DNA of 64,000 nucleotides from an uncultured Eubacterium sp. (GTDB lineage: Bacteria; Bacillota; Clostridia; Lachnospirales; Lachnospiraceae). A program made the translations under genes and the position numbers. Numbering within the stretch: position 1 is the stretch's first letter; every line of letters starts with the position of its first letter. This document shows positions 25,357-33,841 of the stretch, in pieces. The notes beneath the pieces are model-generated. The model made no database searches, was not told where the DNA came from, and saw nothing but the letters and a program-made list of their open reading frames with translations. The DNA lies in the NCBI GenBank assembly GCA_910586225.1, contig CAJUIL010000006.1, positions 1-64,000 of the forward strand, written 5' to 3'.

Positions 25357-26160
25357 ATGCGGATCTATAAAATTCTTAACAACAACGCGGCGGTAGTCCG
25401 CGATGAACAAGGGCGGGAAAAGATCATTATGGGAAAGGGCATCTGTTATCAGAAAAAGCTGGGCGCCGAAGTAGACCAGGCGGTGGTTGACAAGACGTTT
25501 TTCCTTTCGGCTGAGGATGCGAACAGCAAGTTCCAGGTATTGGTGAAGGATATCCCGATGGAACATATTGCGATCGGGGAAGAGATCATATCGCAGGCCC
25601 GTGAAAAGCTTGGAAAAAGACTGAATGATATGGTGTATATTTCGCTGATCGACCATGTACATACTTCCATCGTCCGGTTTTTGGACGGTATTACGGTGAA
25701 AAATGTACTGCTGTGGGATATCAAGCGGTTTTATAAACAGGAATTTGAAATCGGACTTTGGGCGCTTGCGCGGATCAAGGAGCAGCTTAAGGTCGAGCTT
25801 TTGCAGGATGAAGCAGGGTTTATCGCGCTGCATCTGGCCAATGCCCAGATGGATGAATCTTCGATGCATAATATGTATGAGATCACGAAGGTGATGCAGG
25901 AGGTATTAAACATCGTAAAATATTTTTTCCAAGTAGAGTTTCAGGAGGAGGATGTTTATTATTACCGGTTTATTACGCATTTAAAATTTTTTGCGCAGCG
26001 TCTTGTCGAGCACAATAATTATGAGGATGATGATAACGACGATCTGTTTGAGGTGATCCGGCAAAAATATGAAAGATCGTACCATTGCGTAGAGCGGATC
26101 ACGCAGTTTATCCAAAAAAATACGGGCATTCCATGTCCAGGGAGGAGCAGCTTTATCTGA
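25357..26160 (+). CDS. licT: BglG/LicT-family antiterminator, frameshifted near the 3' end
   Basis: RNA-binding antiterminator controlled by the PTS. Residues 1-55 form the CAT RNA-binding domain (MRIYKILNNNAAVVRDEQGR, MGKGICYQKKLG); PRD1 follows (about 65-165) with phosphorylatable histidines in SLIDHVHTSIVR, and PRD2 from about 170 (GFIALHLANAQMDE). Start chosen at ATAGGAGGAGCGTAT-ATG; earlier in-frame codons lie in the leader. The frame breaks at an A7 run (26114-26120): one more A would give the normal ending YGHSMSREEQLYLTIHIERA and a stop at 26202-26204. As written, the last 13 residues are out of frame, with a stop at 26158. It is therefore a mutation, a slippage site or a sequencing error. 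Confidence 0.85.
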   Translation: MRIYKILNNNAAVVRDEQGREKIIMGKGICYQKKLGAEVDQAVVDKTFFLSAEDANSKFQVLVKDIPMEHIAIGEEIISQAREKLGKRLNDMVYISLIDHVHTSIVRFLDGITVKNVLLWDIKRFYKQEFEIGLWALARIKEQLKVELLQDEAGFIALHLANAQMDESSMHNMYEITKVMQEVLNIVKYFFQVEFQEEDVYYYRFITHLKFFAQRLVEHNNYEDDDNDDLFEVIRQKYERSYHCVERITQFIQKNTGIPCPGRSSFI

Positions 26161-26200
26161 CGATTCATATTGAACGTGCAATTCACAAAATGCATACGGG

Positions 26201-26289
26201 CTAGTGTACCAGCAAGCCAGTACACTAGTATACCGACCGCTTGGCATTTGCGGAATGTTATATAAAATACCAAGCGGTCAGTACACTAG
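26201..26289. mobile_element. Second CTAG-flanked inverted-repeat element, 89 bp, compound
   Basis: Three CTAG ends: a small hairpin CTAGTGTAC...GTACACTAG (26201-26228) joined to a 65-bp unit (26225-26289) whose 25-base terminal repeats match at 22 positions (GACCGCTTGG / CCAAGCGGTC). The ends read CTAGTGTACTGACC...TTGGTATTT, closely like the element at 14602. It lies at the stop codon of the frame-restored licT. Non-coding. Confidence 0.7.
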
Positions 26290-26315
26290 GATGGTGACAT
26301 TAAGTTGGCCAAACC
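26289..26315 (+). promoter_or_regulatory. Possible second RAT-like sequence before bglP
   Basis: GGATGGTGAC...GGCCAAACC resembles both flanks of a LicT-binding RAT, directly after the inserted element. No overlapping terminator with a T-run can be seen, so it may be a remnant, possibly damaged by the insertion. Confidence 0.3.
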
Positions 26316-26357
26316 TTCATAATGGAAGATCAAAATTCAATTCATGGAGGAGAAAGA

Positions 26358-28304
26358 ATGGGCAAGTATGAAAATCTGGCAAAAGAGATTGTCAAAAATG
26401 TAGGAGGAAAAGAAAACGTCAGCAGTTTGACACATTGTATCACAAGGCTTCGCTTTAAGCTAAAGGATGAGGGCAGGGCGAACGACGATGTGCTCAAAAA
26501 AATGGAAGGCGTCGTGACTGTGATGAAAAGCGGCGGTCAGTACCAGGTGGTGATCGGCAACCATGTGCCGGAGGTGTACGCGGATGTCCTGCCGCTGCTT
26601 GGGATGGAGGAAGGCGCTGCGGACAAGGGAGAGGACGCGCCATCGGGAAGCCTTTTCAACCGTGCAATCGACGTGATCTCCGGTATTTTTCAGCCGATCT
26701 TGGGCATTATGGCAGCCTGCGGAATGGTCAAGGGCCTAAACGCCCTGTTTGCAGCGATCGGGCTGTATGCGGATACAGGCGGAGGATATCTCGTATTAAA
26801 CGCGGTTGGTGATGGTTTGTTTCATTTTTTGCCGCTGTTTTTAGGTTATACTGCAGCGAAGAAGTTCCAGTTAAAGCCAATGGTCGGCTTGGTGATCGGG
26901 GCGATCATGTGCTATCCATCTGTGCAGGGCAGCGCGCTGTCTGCCAGTGGAGAAACGCTTTATACGCTGTTTGCAGGGACGATGTTTGAGTCGGAAGTGT
27001 GTACGACATTTTTTGGCATTCCAATGATCGCGATGGACTATACGGGAACGGTTATCCCGGTTATTTTCGTAGTGTATTTTGCTTCCAAATGCGAGAAGTT
27101 TTTCAGCAAATTTATTCCGGACCTTGTGAAGTTTTTCTTTGTGCCGATGCTGACGCTCGTTGTGGCGATCCCGGCAGGCTTTTTATTGATCGGTCCGGTG
27201 GCTACGTTTGGCTCTACAGTGATCGCACAGACCGTAATTTCGATACGTAATTTCAGTCCGCTCTTAGCAGGCGCTATCGTAGGGGCGACTTGGCAGATAC
27301 TTGTGATTTTTGGCCTGCACTGGGGCTTTATTCCGGTGTATATTAACAACATTATGACTTATGGCTATGACAATGTGATGATGCCGTTTTTTGCCTGTAC
27401 CTTTGCAACATCTGCGGTTGTGCTCGGTATCTTGGTAAAAACAAAGGACAAAAAATTAAAGGAGATGGCTCTGCCGAATTTTATTTCCGGTATTTTCGGT
27501 GTGACAGAGCCGGCTATTTACGGTATTTTACTGCCGTTAAAAAAGCCGTTTATTATCAGCTGTGTTGCAGGCTGCATCGGCGGTGGTTTTTATGGAGCGT
27601 TTAATTTCCGCAAATTTTCGATGGGCGGCATGGGTATTTTTGAGTTTCCTGCCATGCTTGAGCCGGATGGGAGTATGGGCAACCTGATCGTGGCGGTTAC
27701 GGGTGTGCTGCTTACGATGGCGATCGCGTTTGCGGCTACGTTATTTTTATATCAGGATAAACCTGCGGCGCGCGGCGGAGCAGAGAAAGAAAAAGAAGAG
27801 GATACCGCGGTGAAGCCTGGCGCAGGCGAAAGCACAAAGCAGCTGGTAAATCGACTGGAGCTTTTAAGTCCGATCAAGGGAAAGGTCATAAAGCAGAAGG
27901 ATATGAAAGACGAGGCGTTCGGATCAGGCGCGCTTGGAAAAGGCGTTGCGATCCAGCCAGAGGAAGGAAGGGTGCTTGCACCAGCAGACGGTGTGGTTTC
28001 CGCGTTTTTCCCGACGCTGCACGCGATCGGTATTACGACAGATCCAGGGGCGGAGATTTTGATCCATGTTGGACTGGATACGGTGCAGTTAAATGGAGAA
28101 GGCTACAAAGCGTTTGTGTCGGAAGGCGACCGTGTGAAAAAGGGCCAGCTTTTGCTGGAATTTGATATCGCGTTGATCGAAAGCAAGGGATATCTTACGG
28201 AGACTCCGGTATTAGTTACGAATGCAGAGGATTATCTGGACGTTGTGGAAACAAGCTCGGAATATATAAATGCAGGAGAAGAGCTGCTTAAGATCTTAAA
28301 TTAG
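26358..28304 (+). CDS. bglP: Beta-glucoside-specific PTS transporter EIIBCA
   Basis: 648 residues with fused domains: EIIB (1-90) with phosphocysteine in SLTHCITRLRFKLKD, membrane EIIC (about 105-480, ten helices, conserved FGLHWGFIPVYINN and FGVTEPAIYGI), and EIIA (about 510-648) with the phosphohistidine in ILIHVGLDTVQLNGEGY. It imports aryl- or alkyl-beta-glucosides or cellobiose with phosphorylation, and also controls LicT by phosphorylation of PRD1. Start MGKYENLAK has GGAGGAGAAAG upstream. Middle gene of the licT-bglP-bglA operon. Confidence 0.96.
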   Translation: MGKYENLAKEIVKNVGGKENVSSLTHCITRLRFKLKDEGRANDDVLKKMEGVVTVMKSGGQYQVVIGNHVPEVYADVLPLLGMEEGAADKGEDAPSGSLFNRAIDVISGIFQPILGIMAACGMVKGLNALFAAIGLYADTGGGYLVLNAVGDGLFHFLPLFLGYTAAKKFQLKPMVGLVIGAIMCYPSVQGSALSASGETLYTLFAGTMFESEVCTTFFGIPMIAMDYTGTVIPVIFVVYFASKCEKFFSKFIPDLVKFFFVPMLTLVVAIPAGFLLIGPVATFGSTVIAQTVISIRNFSPLLAGAIVGATWQILVIFGLHWGFIPVYINNIMTYGYDNVMMPFFACTFATSAVVLGILVKTKDKKLKEMALPNFISGIFGVTEPAIYGILLPLKKPFIISCVAGCIGGGFYGAFNFRKFSMGGMGIFEFPAMLEPDGSMGNLIVAVTGVLLTMAIAFAATLFLYQDKPAARGGAEKEKEEDTAVKPGAGESTKQLVNRLELLSPIKGKVIKQKDMKDEAFGSGALGKGVAIQPEEGRVLAPADGVVSAFFPTLHAIGITTDPGAEILIHVGLDTVQLNGEGYKAFVSEGDRVKKGQLLLEFDIALIESKGYLTETPVLVTNAEDYLDVVETSSEYINAGEELLKILN

Positions 28305-28316
28305 GAGGGTGAGCAT

Positions 28317-29744
28317 ATGGGATTTCCAAAAGACTTTTTATGGGGAGGAGCTACTGCCGCAAACCAGTGCGAGGGCGCTATTACAGAAGGCGGCAGGGGG
28401 CTTGCAAATGTTGATGTCTGTCCGGCGGGCGCTGATCGCAGCGCGGTGCTGGCTGGGCGTAAGAAAATGCTTGCGATGGATGATGCACATACATATCCGG
28501 CTGCAGAAGCGGTTGCTATGTATCAGCATTTTAAAGAGGATATCCGGCTGTTTGCCGAAATGGGCTTTCGGGTTTACCGTCTGAGCATTGCTTGGACGCG
28601 GATTTTTCCAAATGGGGATGAAAAAGAACCGAATGAGGAAGGACTTCGCTTTTATCAGTCAGTTTTTGAGGAATGCAAAAAATATGGCATCCAGCCGCTC
28701 GTAACGATCTGCCATTTTGACTGCCCGATCGGCCTGATCAAGAAATGCGGCGGATGGAAAAGCAGGGAGATGATCGATCATTATCTGCGGCTTTGCAGGA
28801 CACTATTTGAGCGTTTTCGAGACGACGTTGTTTACTGGCTGACCTTTAATGAGATCAATATGATCCTGCACGCGCCGTTTTTGGGAGCTGGTCTTGTGTT
28901 TGAGGAAGGGGAAAACGAGGAACGGATCAAATATCAGGCCGCGCATTACGAGCTGGTTGCCAGTGCGCTTGCGGTAAAGCTGGCGCATGAGATCAATCCG
29001 GCGAGCAAGGTTGGATGTATGTTTGCCGCGGGCAGCGTATACCCTTATTCCTGCAATCCGCAGGATGTGTGGGAGGCGTTAAAGACCGGGCAGGAAAATT
29101 ACTTTTTTGTAGACGTGCAGGCAAGAGGGTATTATCCGTCTTATGCGAAAAAGCGTCTGCAGGCGCAGGGCATTTATCCGGATATGGAGCCGGACGATAC
29201 GTCGATACTGCAGCAGTATCCGGTGGATTTTATTTCTTTTTCTTACTATAACAGCAGGTGCATCGCGTCGCCTGAGAGCAAGCAGGAAGAGGCAGAGGGC
29301 AATCTGTTTTGTTCCGTTAAAAATCCTTATTTGAAATGCAGCGATTGGGGCTGGCCGATCGATCCGTTAGGGCTGCGTATTACACTGAATGAGGTTTACG
29401 ACCGCTATCAAAAGCCGCTGTTTGTTGTGGAAAATGGGCTGGGCGCTCTGGATGAGCCGGATGCGCAGGGCGTGATAGAGGATGATTACCGTATCGCTTA
29501 TTTAAGAGAGCATATTCGTGCGATGAAGGCCGCAGTTGAAGAGGATGGCGTTGATCTGATGGGCTATACATCCTGGGGATGTCTGGATCTGGTAAGCGCG
29601 TCATCGGGTGAGATGAGAAAGCGATATGGATTTATATATGTCGATAAGCATGACGACGGCAGCGGGACGCTTGCACGCAGCAGGAAAAAATCCTTTGGGT
29701 GGTATCAGAAGGTGATCGCTTCGAATGGCGAGGATCTGGATTAA
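28317..29744 (+). CDS. bglA: 6-phospho-beta-glucosidase, GH1
   Basis: 475 residues, full-length GH1 barrel. N-terminal signature FPKDFLWGGATAANQCEGA, acid/base glutamate in WLTFNEINMI (about residue 180), nucleophile glutamate in LFVVENGLGALD (about 374), and the C-terminal phosphate-binding MGYTSWGCLDLVSASSGEM-type segment. Hydrolyses the phosphorylated beta-glucoside delivered by BglP. AGGAGGGTGAGC precedes the ATG; 12 bases after bglP. A strong terminator follows. Confidence 0.96.
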   Translation: MGFPKDFLWGGATAANQCEGAITEGGRGLANVDVCPAGADRSAVLAGRKKMLAMDDAHTYPAAEAVAMYQHFKEDIRLFAEMGFRVYRLSIAWTRIFPNGDEKEPNEEGLRFYQSVFEECKKYGIQPLVTICHFDCPIGLIKKCGGWKSREMIDHYLRLCRTLFERFRDDVVYWLTFNEINMILHAPFLGAGLVFEEGENEERIKYQAAHYELVASALAVKLAHEINPASKVGCMFAAGSVYPYSCNPQDVWEALKTGQENYFFVDVQARGYYPSYAKKRLQAQGIYPDMEPDDTSILQQYPVDFISFSYYNSRCIASPESKQEEAEGNLFCSVKNPYLKCSDWGWPIDPLGLRITLNEVYDRYQKPLFVVENGLGALDEPDAQGVIEDDYRIAYLREHIRAMKAAVEEDGVDLMGYTSWGCLDLVSASSGEMRKRYGFIYVDKHDDGSGTLARSRKKSFGWYQKVIASNGEDLD

Positions 29745-29759
29745 TTTACAATAAAAGAT

Positions 29760-29796
29760 AACTGCAGCAGAGTGTCCTGCTGCAGTTGTTTTTTTA
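29760..29796 (+). terminator. Terminator of the beta-glucoside operon
   Basis: Perfect eleven-base stem AACTGCAGCAG / CTGCTGCAGTT with a six-base loop, then GT7. Confidence 0.93.
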
Positions 29797-29858
29797 TACA
29801 TTGACCGTTGTAATGAAAGGGCAGGCAATCCAGAAAAGCTGAAGAAAGCAGAAAATGC

Positions 29859-29887
29859 TTGACGAATATCTCTGCAAATACTATAAT
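29859..29887 (+). promoter_or_regulatory. Strong promoter 170 bases upstream of recA
   Basis: TTGACG (29859-29864), 17-base spacer, TATAAT (29882-29887). It is not linked to an obvious reading frame; it gives recA a long leader or makes a small RNA. The remaining sequence between 29797 and 30055 holds only this, the second promoter and the SOS box. Confidence 0.65.
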
Positions 29888-29970
29888 ACAAACATCTGAA
29901 CAAGCTTCTGGATCTGTTTCTCGCTTCCGAAAACAACTTCTCAGAAAATTTCGTTAATTTAAAAAACCCA

Positions 29971-29999
29971 TTGACAATACAAGAAAAGTATACTAGTAT
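29971..29999 (+). promoter_or_regulatory. Proximal recA promoter
   Basis: TTGACA (29971-29976), 17-base spacer, TAGTAT (29994-29999), with the SOS box 13 bases further on. Confidence 0.75.
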
Positions 30000-30012
30000 A
30001 AGAATAGAATTA

Positions 30013-30026
30013 CGAACACCCGTTCG
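30013..30026. promoter_or_regulatory. LexA-binding SOS box
   Basis: CGAACACCCGTTCG, an exact match to the Gram-positive CGAAC-N4-GTTCG operator, just downstream of the proximal promoter, where LexA would block initiation or early elongation of recA. Confidence 0.92.
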
Positions 30027-30055
30027 TGGCTGTTTCAATTTTAAGGAGAATGAAT

Positions 30056-31303
30056 ATGGCGAAAGAATCAAAGGAAATAAAAGAAAGTAAAGAAGAAAAA
30101 TTAAAGGCGCTGGATGCTGCGATCCTACAGATAGAAAAGCAATACGGGGCTGGGTCTGTGATGCGGCTTGGCGATCCTACGAATAATATGAACGTAGCGA
30201 CGGTACCGACCGGCTCGCTCAGTTTGGATCTGGCGCTTGGGCTTGGCGGACTTCCAAAGGGCAGGATCATCGAGATCTATGGGCCGGAGTCCAGCGGTAA
30301 GACGACGGTTGCGCTTCATGTAGTTGCCGAGGTTCAAAAAACAGGCGGGATTGCTGCGTTTATTGATGCAGAGCATGCGCTGGATCCGGCGTATGCGCGT
30401 AAGATCGGCGTACAGATAGAAGATCTGTATATTTCACAGCCGGATAATGGAGAGCAGGCGTTGGAAATTACAGAAACGATGGTCCGCTCTGGCGCGGTTG
30501 ATGTTGTGATTGTTGACTCGGTTGCCGCGCTTGTGCCAAAGGCGGAGATTGACGGGGATATGGGCGATTCCCACGTCGGGCTGCAGGCGCGGTTGATGTC
30601 GCAGGGGTTACGCAAGCTGATCGGCATTATCAGCAAAACAGATTGTGTTGTTATTTTCATCAATCAGCTGCGTGAAAAGATCGGCATTATGTTTGGCAAT
30701 CCGGAGACGACGACCGGAGGGAGGGCGCTCAAATTTTATTCTTCTGTTCGGCTGGACGTCCGCAAGATCGAGACGTTAAAGCAGGGCGGCGTTATGGTTG
30801 GCAACCGTACACGTATCAAGGTTGTGAAAAATAAGATCGCGCCGCCGTTTAAAGAAGCGGAATTTGATATTATGTTTGGAGAAGGTATTTCCAGGGAAGG
30901 GGATATTCTAGACATTGCAGTTAATCTTGGCATTGTCAATAAATCCGGCGCGTGGTATGCATATGAAGGTGAAAAGATCGGACAAGGAAGAGAAAACGCA
31001 AAGCAGCTGTTTAAAGACCGCCCGGAGTTATGCGAGGAAATAGATCAAAAGGTACGCGCGCATTACGAAGCGCTTCGCAAGGAAGAGGCGGAGAAGGCAG
31101 CAGCCGAAGCAGCTGCCAAGGCGGCGAAAGCAGCGGAGATGTTTGCAAGGCAGAACGGAGCTTCGCAAAAACCAGAACCAGCAGCAAAGACGTCTGCGAA
31201 AAAGACAGATGCAGATGCAAAGGGCGCTAAAGATCCGCAGGCAAAGTCCGCAGCCGGAGAAAATACAGCTGATACGAGAAAACAGGAAGATAAATCGTTA
31301 TGA
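30056..31303 (+). CDS. recA: Recombinase RecA
   Basis: 415 residues. ATP-dependent DNA strand exchange and coprotease for LexA. Walker A in GPESSGKTTVALHV, Walker B in VVIVDSVAALVPK, DNA-binding loops MGDSHVGLQARLMSQ and GNPETTTGGRALKFY all intact. The core ends near residue 340, and a low-complexity tail of about 75 residues rich in Ala, Lys and Glu follows, longer than the E. coli tail. ATG at 30056 has AAGGAGAATGAAT upstream. Controlled by the SOS box; overlaps recX by four bases. Confidence 0.98.
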   Translation: MAKESKEIKESKEEKLKALDAAILQIEKQYGAGSVMRLGDPTNNMNVATVPTGSLSLDLALGLGGLPKGRIIEIYGPESSGKTTVALHVVAEVQKTGGIAAFIDAEHALDPAYARKIGVQIEDLYISQPDNGEQALEITETMVRSGAVDVVIVDSVAALVPKAEIDGDMGDSHVGLQARLMSQGLRKLIGIISKTDCVVIFINQLREKIGIMFGNPETTTGGRALKFYSSVRLDVRKIETLKQGGVMVGNRTRIKVVKNKIAPPFKEAEFDIMFGEGISREGDILDIAVNLGIVNKSGAWYAYEGEKIGQGRENAKQLFKDRPELCEEIDQKVRAHYEALRKEEAEKAAAEAAAKAAKAAEMFARQNGASQKPEPAAKTSAKKTDADAKGAKDPQAKSAAGENTADTRKQEDKSL

Positions 31304-31902
31304 TGATCACACAGATTGTTCCGTTGGAATATGTAAAAGGGAAGGTACAAATAACCCTTGACAGCGGCGAGGAGCTTGTCTTGTATCAGGGGGAGCTGCA
31401 AAAGCTCGGCCTTGAGGAACAGATGGACATCAGTGAGACACTTTATGAGCAGATCTATCATGAGATCATCGGGAAGCGTGCGAAAAAGCGCGCGCTGCAT
31501 CTGCTGGAGAAGATGGATCGGACAGAGGAGCAGCTTCGCAGAAAGCTATTGGAAAGCAGGTATCCTAAGGAGCTTACAGAGGAAGCGATTGCGTATGTGA
31601 AGTCTTACCGTTACATAGATGACGAGCGGTACGCCCGTAATTTTATCCGGCTGAACCAAGAAAAAAGAAGCGCTGCACGCATGAAGGCAGACCTTCTGGC
31701 AAAAGGCGTAGCTCCAGACGTGATTGAACGCGCACTGGAGGAGGAGCTGGAGACGCAGCCGGAGGAACTGATACAAAAGCTGCTGGAAAAAAAAGGCTTT
31801 GACCCAGCTGCGGCAACGCCAAAGGAAGCAGCCAGGATGTACCAGTATTTACTGCGCAGAGGGTTTCGGAACAGAGAGATCCAGAACGTATGCAAGCTTT
31901 GA
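31300..31902 (+). CDS. recX: RecX, regulator of RecA
   Basis: 200 residues. Small helical protein that binds RecA filaments and modulates their activity. The three-helix repeats are visible: ALHLLEKMDRTEEQLRRKL, YVKSYRYIDDERYARNFI, and YLLRRGFRNREIQNVC, all family signatures. The N-terminal 60 residues form the firmicute-type extension. Starts inside the recA stop (ATGA), indicating coupled translation. Confidence 0.93.
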   Translation: MMITQIVPLEYVKGKVQITLDSGEELVLYQGELQKLGLEEQMDISETLYEQIYHEIIGKRAKKRALHLLEKMDRTEEQLRRKLLESRYPKELTEEAIAYVKSYRYIDDERYARNFIRLNQEKRSAARMKADLLAKGVAPDVIERALEEELETQPEELIQKLLEKKGFDPAAATPKEAARMYQYLLRRGFRNREIQNVCKL

Positions 31903-31958
31903 GTCAAGAACGTCCAACAGCCAGTAATAGTTTTTCAGCCCCGTATTTCGGAATATGC

Positions 31959-31987
31959 TTGACATAATGCACCGGAAAGTATAAAAT
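31959..31987 (+). promoter_or_regulatory. SigA-type promoter upstream of rny
   Basis: TTGACA (31959-31964), 17-base spacer, TAAAAT (31982-31987), giving a leader of about 150 bases before rny. The leader contains GC-rich sequence that could fold; no known riboswitch recognised. Confidence 0.7.
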
Positions 31988-32149
31988 CTAATTGTTGTTA
32001 TTTATGACTTGAACGATGATCTACAGCCGCAAATACAGCACGGCGGCGGTTTCCGGCAGCTCTTTGTCTGTGCCCGCACGCGATATATAAGGGCTGTAAT
32101 TTTGAGTGATGTTATATGTACAATGAAAACTAAATAAGGAGGTGCTCCT

Positions 32150-33703
32150 GTGTCACCAATACCAATCATTATTGCTGTATTGCTTACAGCTGTGATTTCG
32201 GTGCCGGTTACTTACTATTTCACCTCTGCTTACCAGAAAAAGGTCGTCGAGACTAAAATTGGTTCCGCAGATGAAAAGGCAAGGGCGATTATTGATGAAG
32301 CAGTGAAAACGGCCGAGACGAAAAAGCGCGAGTCTTTGCTGGAGGTAAAGGAAGAATCCATCCGGACAAAGAATGAGCTTGACCGCGAGATCAAAGAGCG
32401 GCGGGCGGAAATCCAGCGCAATGAGCGTCGTATTGAGCAAAAGGAATCGAATCTGGATAAAAAGCTGGATGCGATTGAAAAGCGCGAAGCCGGATTTGCA
32501 GCCAAGGAAGAAGAGATCAACAGGCAGAAGGAAGAAGTCGCGAGGCTGAATGAGGAACGATTGCAGGAACTGGAAAGAATCTCCGGACTAACCTCCGAAC
32601 AGGCAAAGGAATATCTTTTAAAGACCGTAGAAGATGATGTGAAGCTTGATACTGCGAAAATGATCAAAGAAATGGAAACAAGGGCGAAGGAAGAGGCAGG
32701 AAAGAAGGCAAGAGAGTATGTCGTCACCGCGATACAAAAATGTGCGGCAGACCATGTTGCGGAAACTTCCATTTCCGTTGTCCAGCTTCCAAACGATGAG
32801 ATGAAAGGACGCATTATTGGCCGGGAAGGCCGTAATATCCGTACCTTGGAGACGCTGACGGGAATAGATCTGATCATAGATGATACACCGGAGGCGGTCA
32901 TCCTTTCAGGCTTTGATCCTATCCGAAGAGAGGTGGCGCGCATTGCGCTGGAAAAGCTTATCGTGGACGGCCGTATCCATCCGGCCAGGATCGAAGAGAT
33001 GGTGGAGAAGGCGCAGAAAGAAGTAGAGAGCATGATTCGGGAAGAAGGCGAGACAGCTACCTTGGAAGCTGGTATTCATGGACTTCATCCAGAACTGGTG
33101 CGTCTGCTTGGACGTATGAAGTTTAGAACCAGTTACGGACAAAACGCACTGAAGCATTCGATTGAGGTGGCGCAGCTGGCAGGACTGCTTGCAGCAGAGA
33201 TTGGTGTAGATGCTAGAACCGCAAAGCGCGCAGGATTATTACATGATATCGGAAAATCCGTCGACCATGAGATGGAAGGCTCACATATTCAGATCGGGGT
33301 TGATATTTGTAAGAAATACAAAGAATCATCCATTATTATTAATGCAGTAGAAGCACATCACGGTGATGTAGAACCACAATCTTTGGTTGCTTGTCTGGTA
33401 CAAGCTGCGGATACGATCAGCGCGGCAAGGCCAGGAGCAAGAAGAGAGACATTGGAGACGTATTCGAACCGCCTCCAGCAGTTAGAGGATATTACAAACA
33501 GCTTTAAGGGAGTGGAAAAATCTTTTGCCATTCAGGCAGGCAGGGAGATTCGTATTATGGTTGTACCGGAGCAGGTAAGCGATGCAGATATGGTATTACT
33601 CGCAAGAGATATATCGAAGCAGATTGAATCGCAGCTACAATATCCGGGACAGATTAAGGTGAATGTAATTCGTGAATCAAGAGTAATAGATTACGCGAAA
33701 TAA
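32150..33703 (+). CDS. rny: Ribonuclease Y
   Basis: 517 residues, the standard length. Endoribonuclease that initiates mRNA decay at the membrane. N-terminal membrane helix (PIPIIIAVLLTAVISVPVTY), long coiled coil (about 30-200), KH domain with GRIIGREGRNIRTLETLTG, and HD domain with metal ligands in AGLLHDIGKSVDHE and NAVEAHHGDVEP. GTG start with AAGGAGG seven bases upstream. Single gene between its promoter and a terminator. Confidence 0.97.
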   Translation: MSPIPIIIAVLLTAVISVPVTYYFTSAYQKKVVETKIGSADEKARAIIDEAVKTAETKKRESLLEVKEESIRTKNELDREIKERRAEIQRNERRIEQKESNLDKKLDAIEKREAGFAAKEEEINRQKEEVARLNEERLQELERISGLTSEQAKEYLLKTVEDDVKLDTAKMIKEMETRAKEEAGKKAREYVVTAIQKCAADHVAETSISVVQLPNDEMKGRIIGREGRNIRTLETLTGIDLIIDDTPEAVILSGFDPIRREVARIALEKLIVDGRIHPARIEEMVEKAQKEVESMIREEGETATLEAGIHGLHPELVRLLGRMKFRTSYGQNALKHSIEVAQLAGLLAAEIGVDARTAKRAGLLHDIGKSVDHEMEGSHIQIGVDICKKYKESSIIINAVEAHHGDVEPQSLVACLVQAADTISAARPGARRETLETYSNRLQQLEDITNSFKGVEKSFAIQAGREIRIMVVPEQVSDADMVLLARDISKQIESQLQYPGQIKVNVIRESRVIDYAK

Positions 33704-33732
33704 TCATGATTAAAAAATGAAAGAGAATAATA

Positions 33733-33771
33733 AGCGCCAGACCGTTGAAAAATGGTTTTGGCGCTTTTTTC
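33733..33771 (+). terminator. Terminator of rny
   Basis: AAGCGCCAGACC / GGTTTTGGCGCTT stem (one bulge/wobble region) followed by T-rich TTTTTT. Confidence 0.88.
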
Positions 33772-33841
33772 AATATTCAATTTCAATATCAAACATATGA
33801 GATCATAAAAATGAAAAAAATTTAGAAAGGACAGCGGAAAA

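Noticed and set aside
32000..32149. Riboswitch in the rny leader
   Set aside because: Some inverted repeats, but no known riboswitch motif could be recognised.
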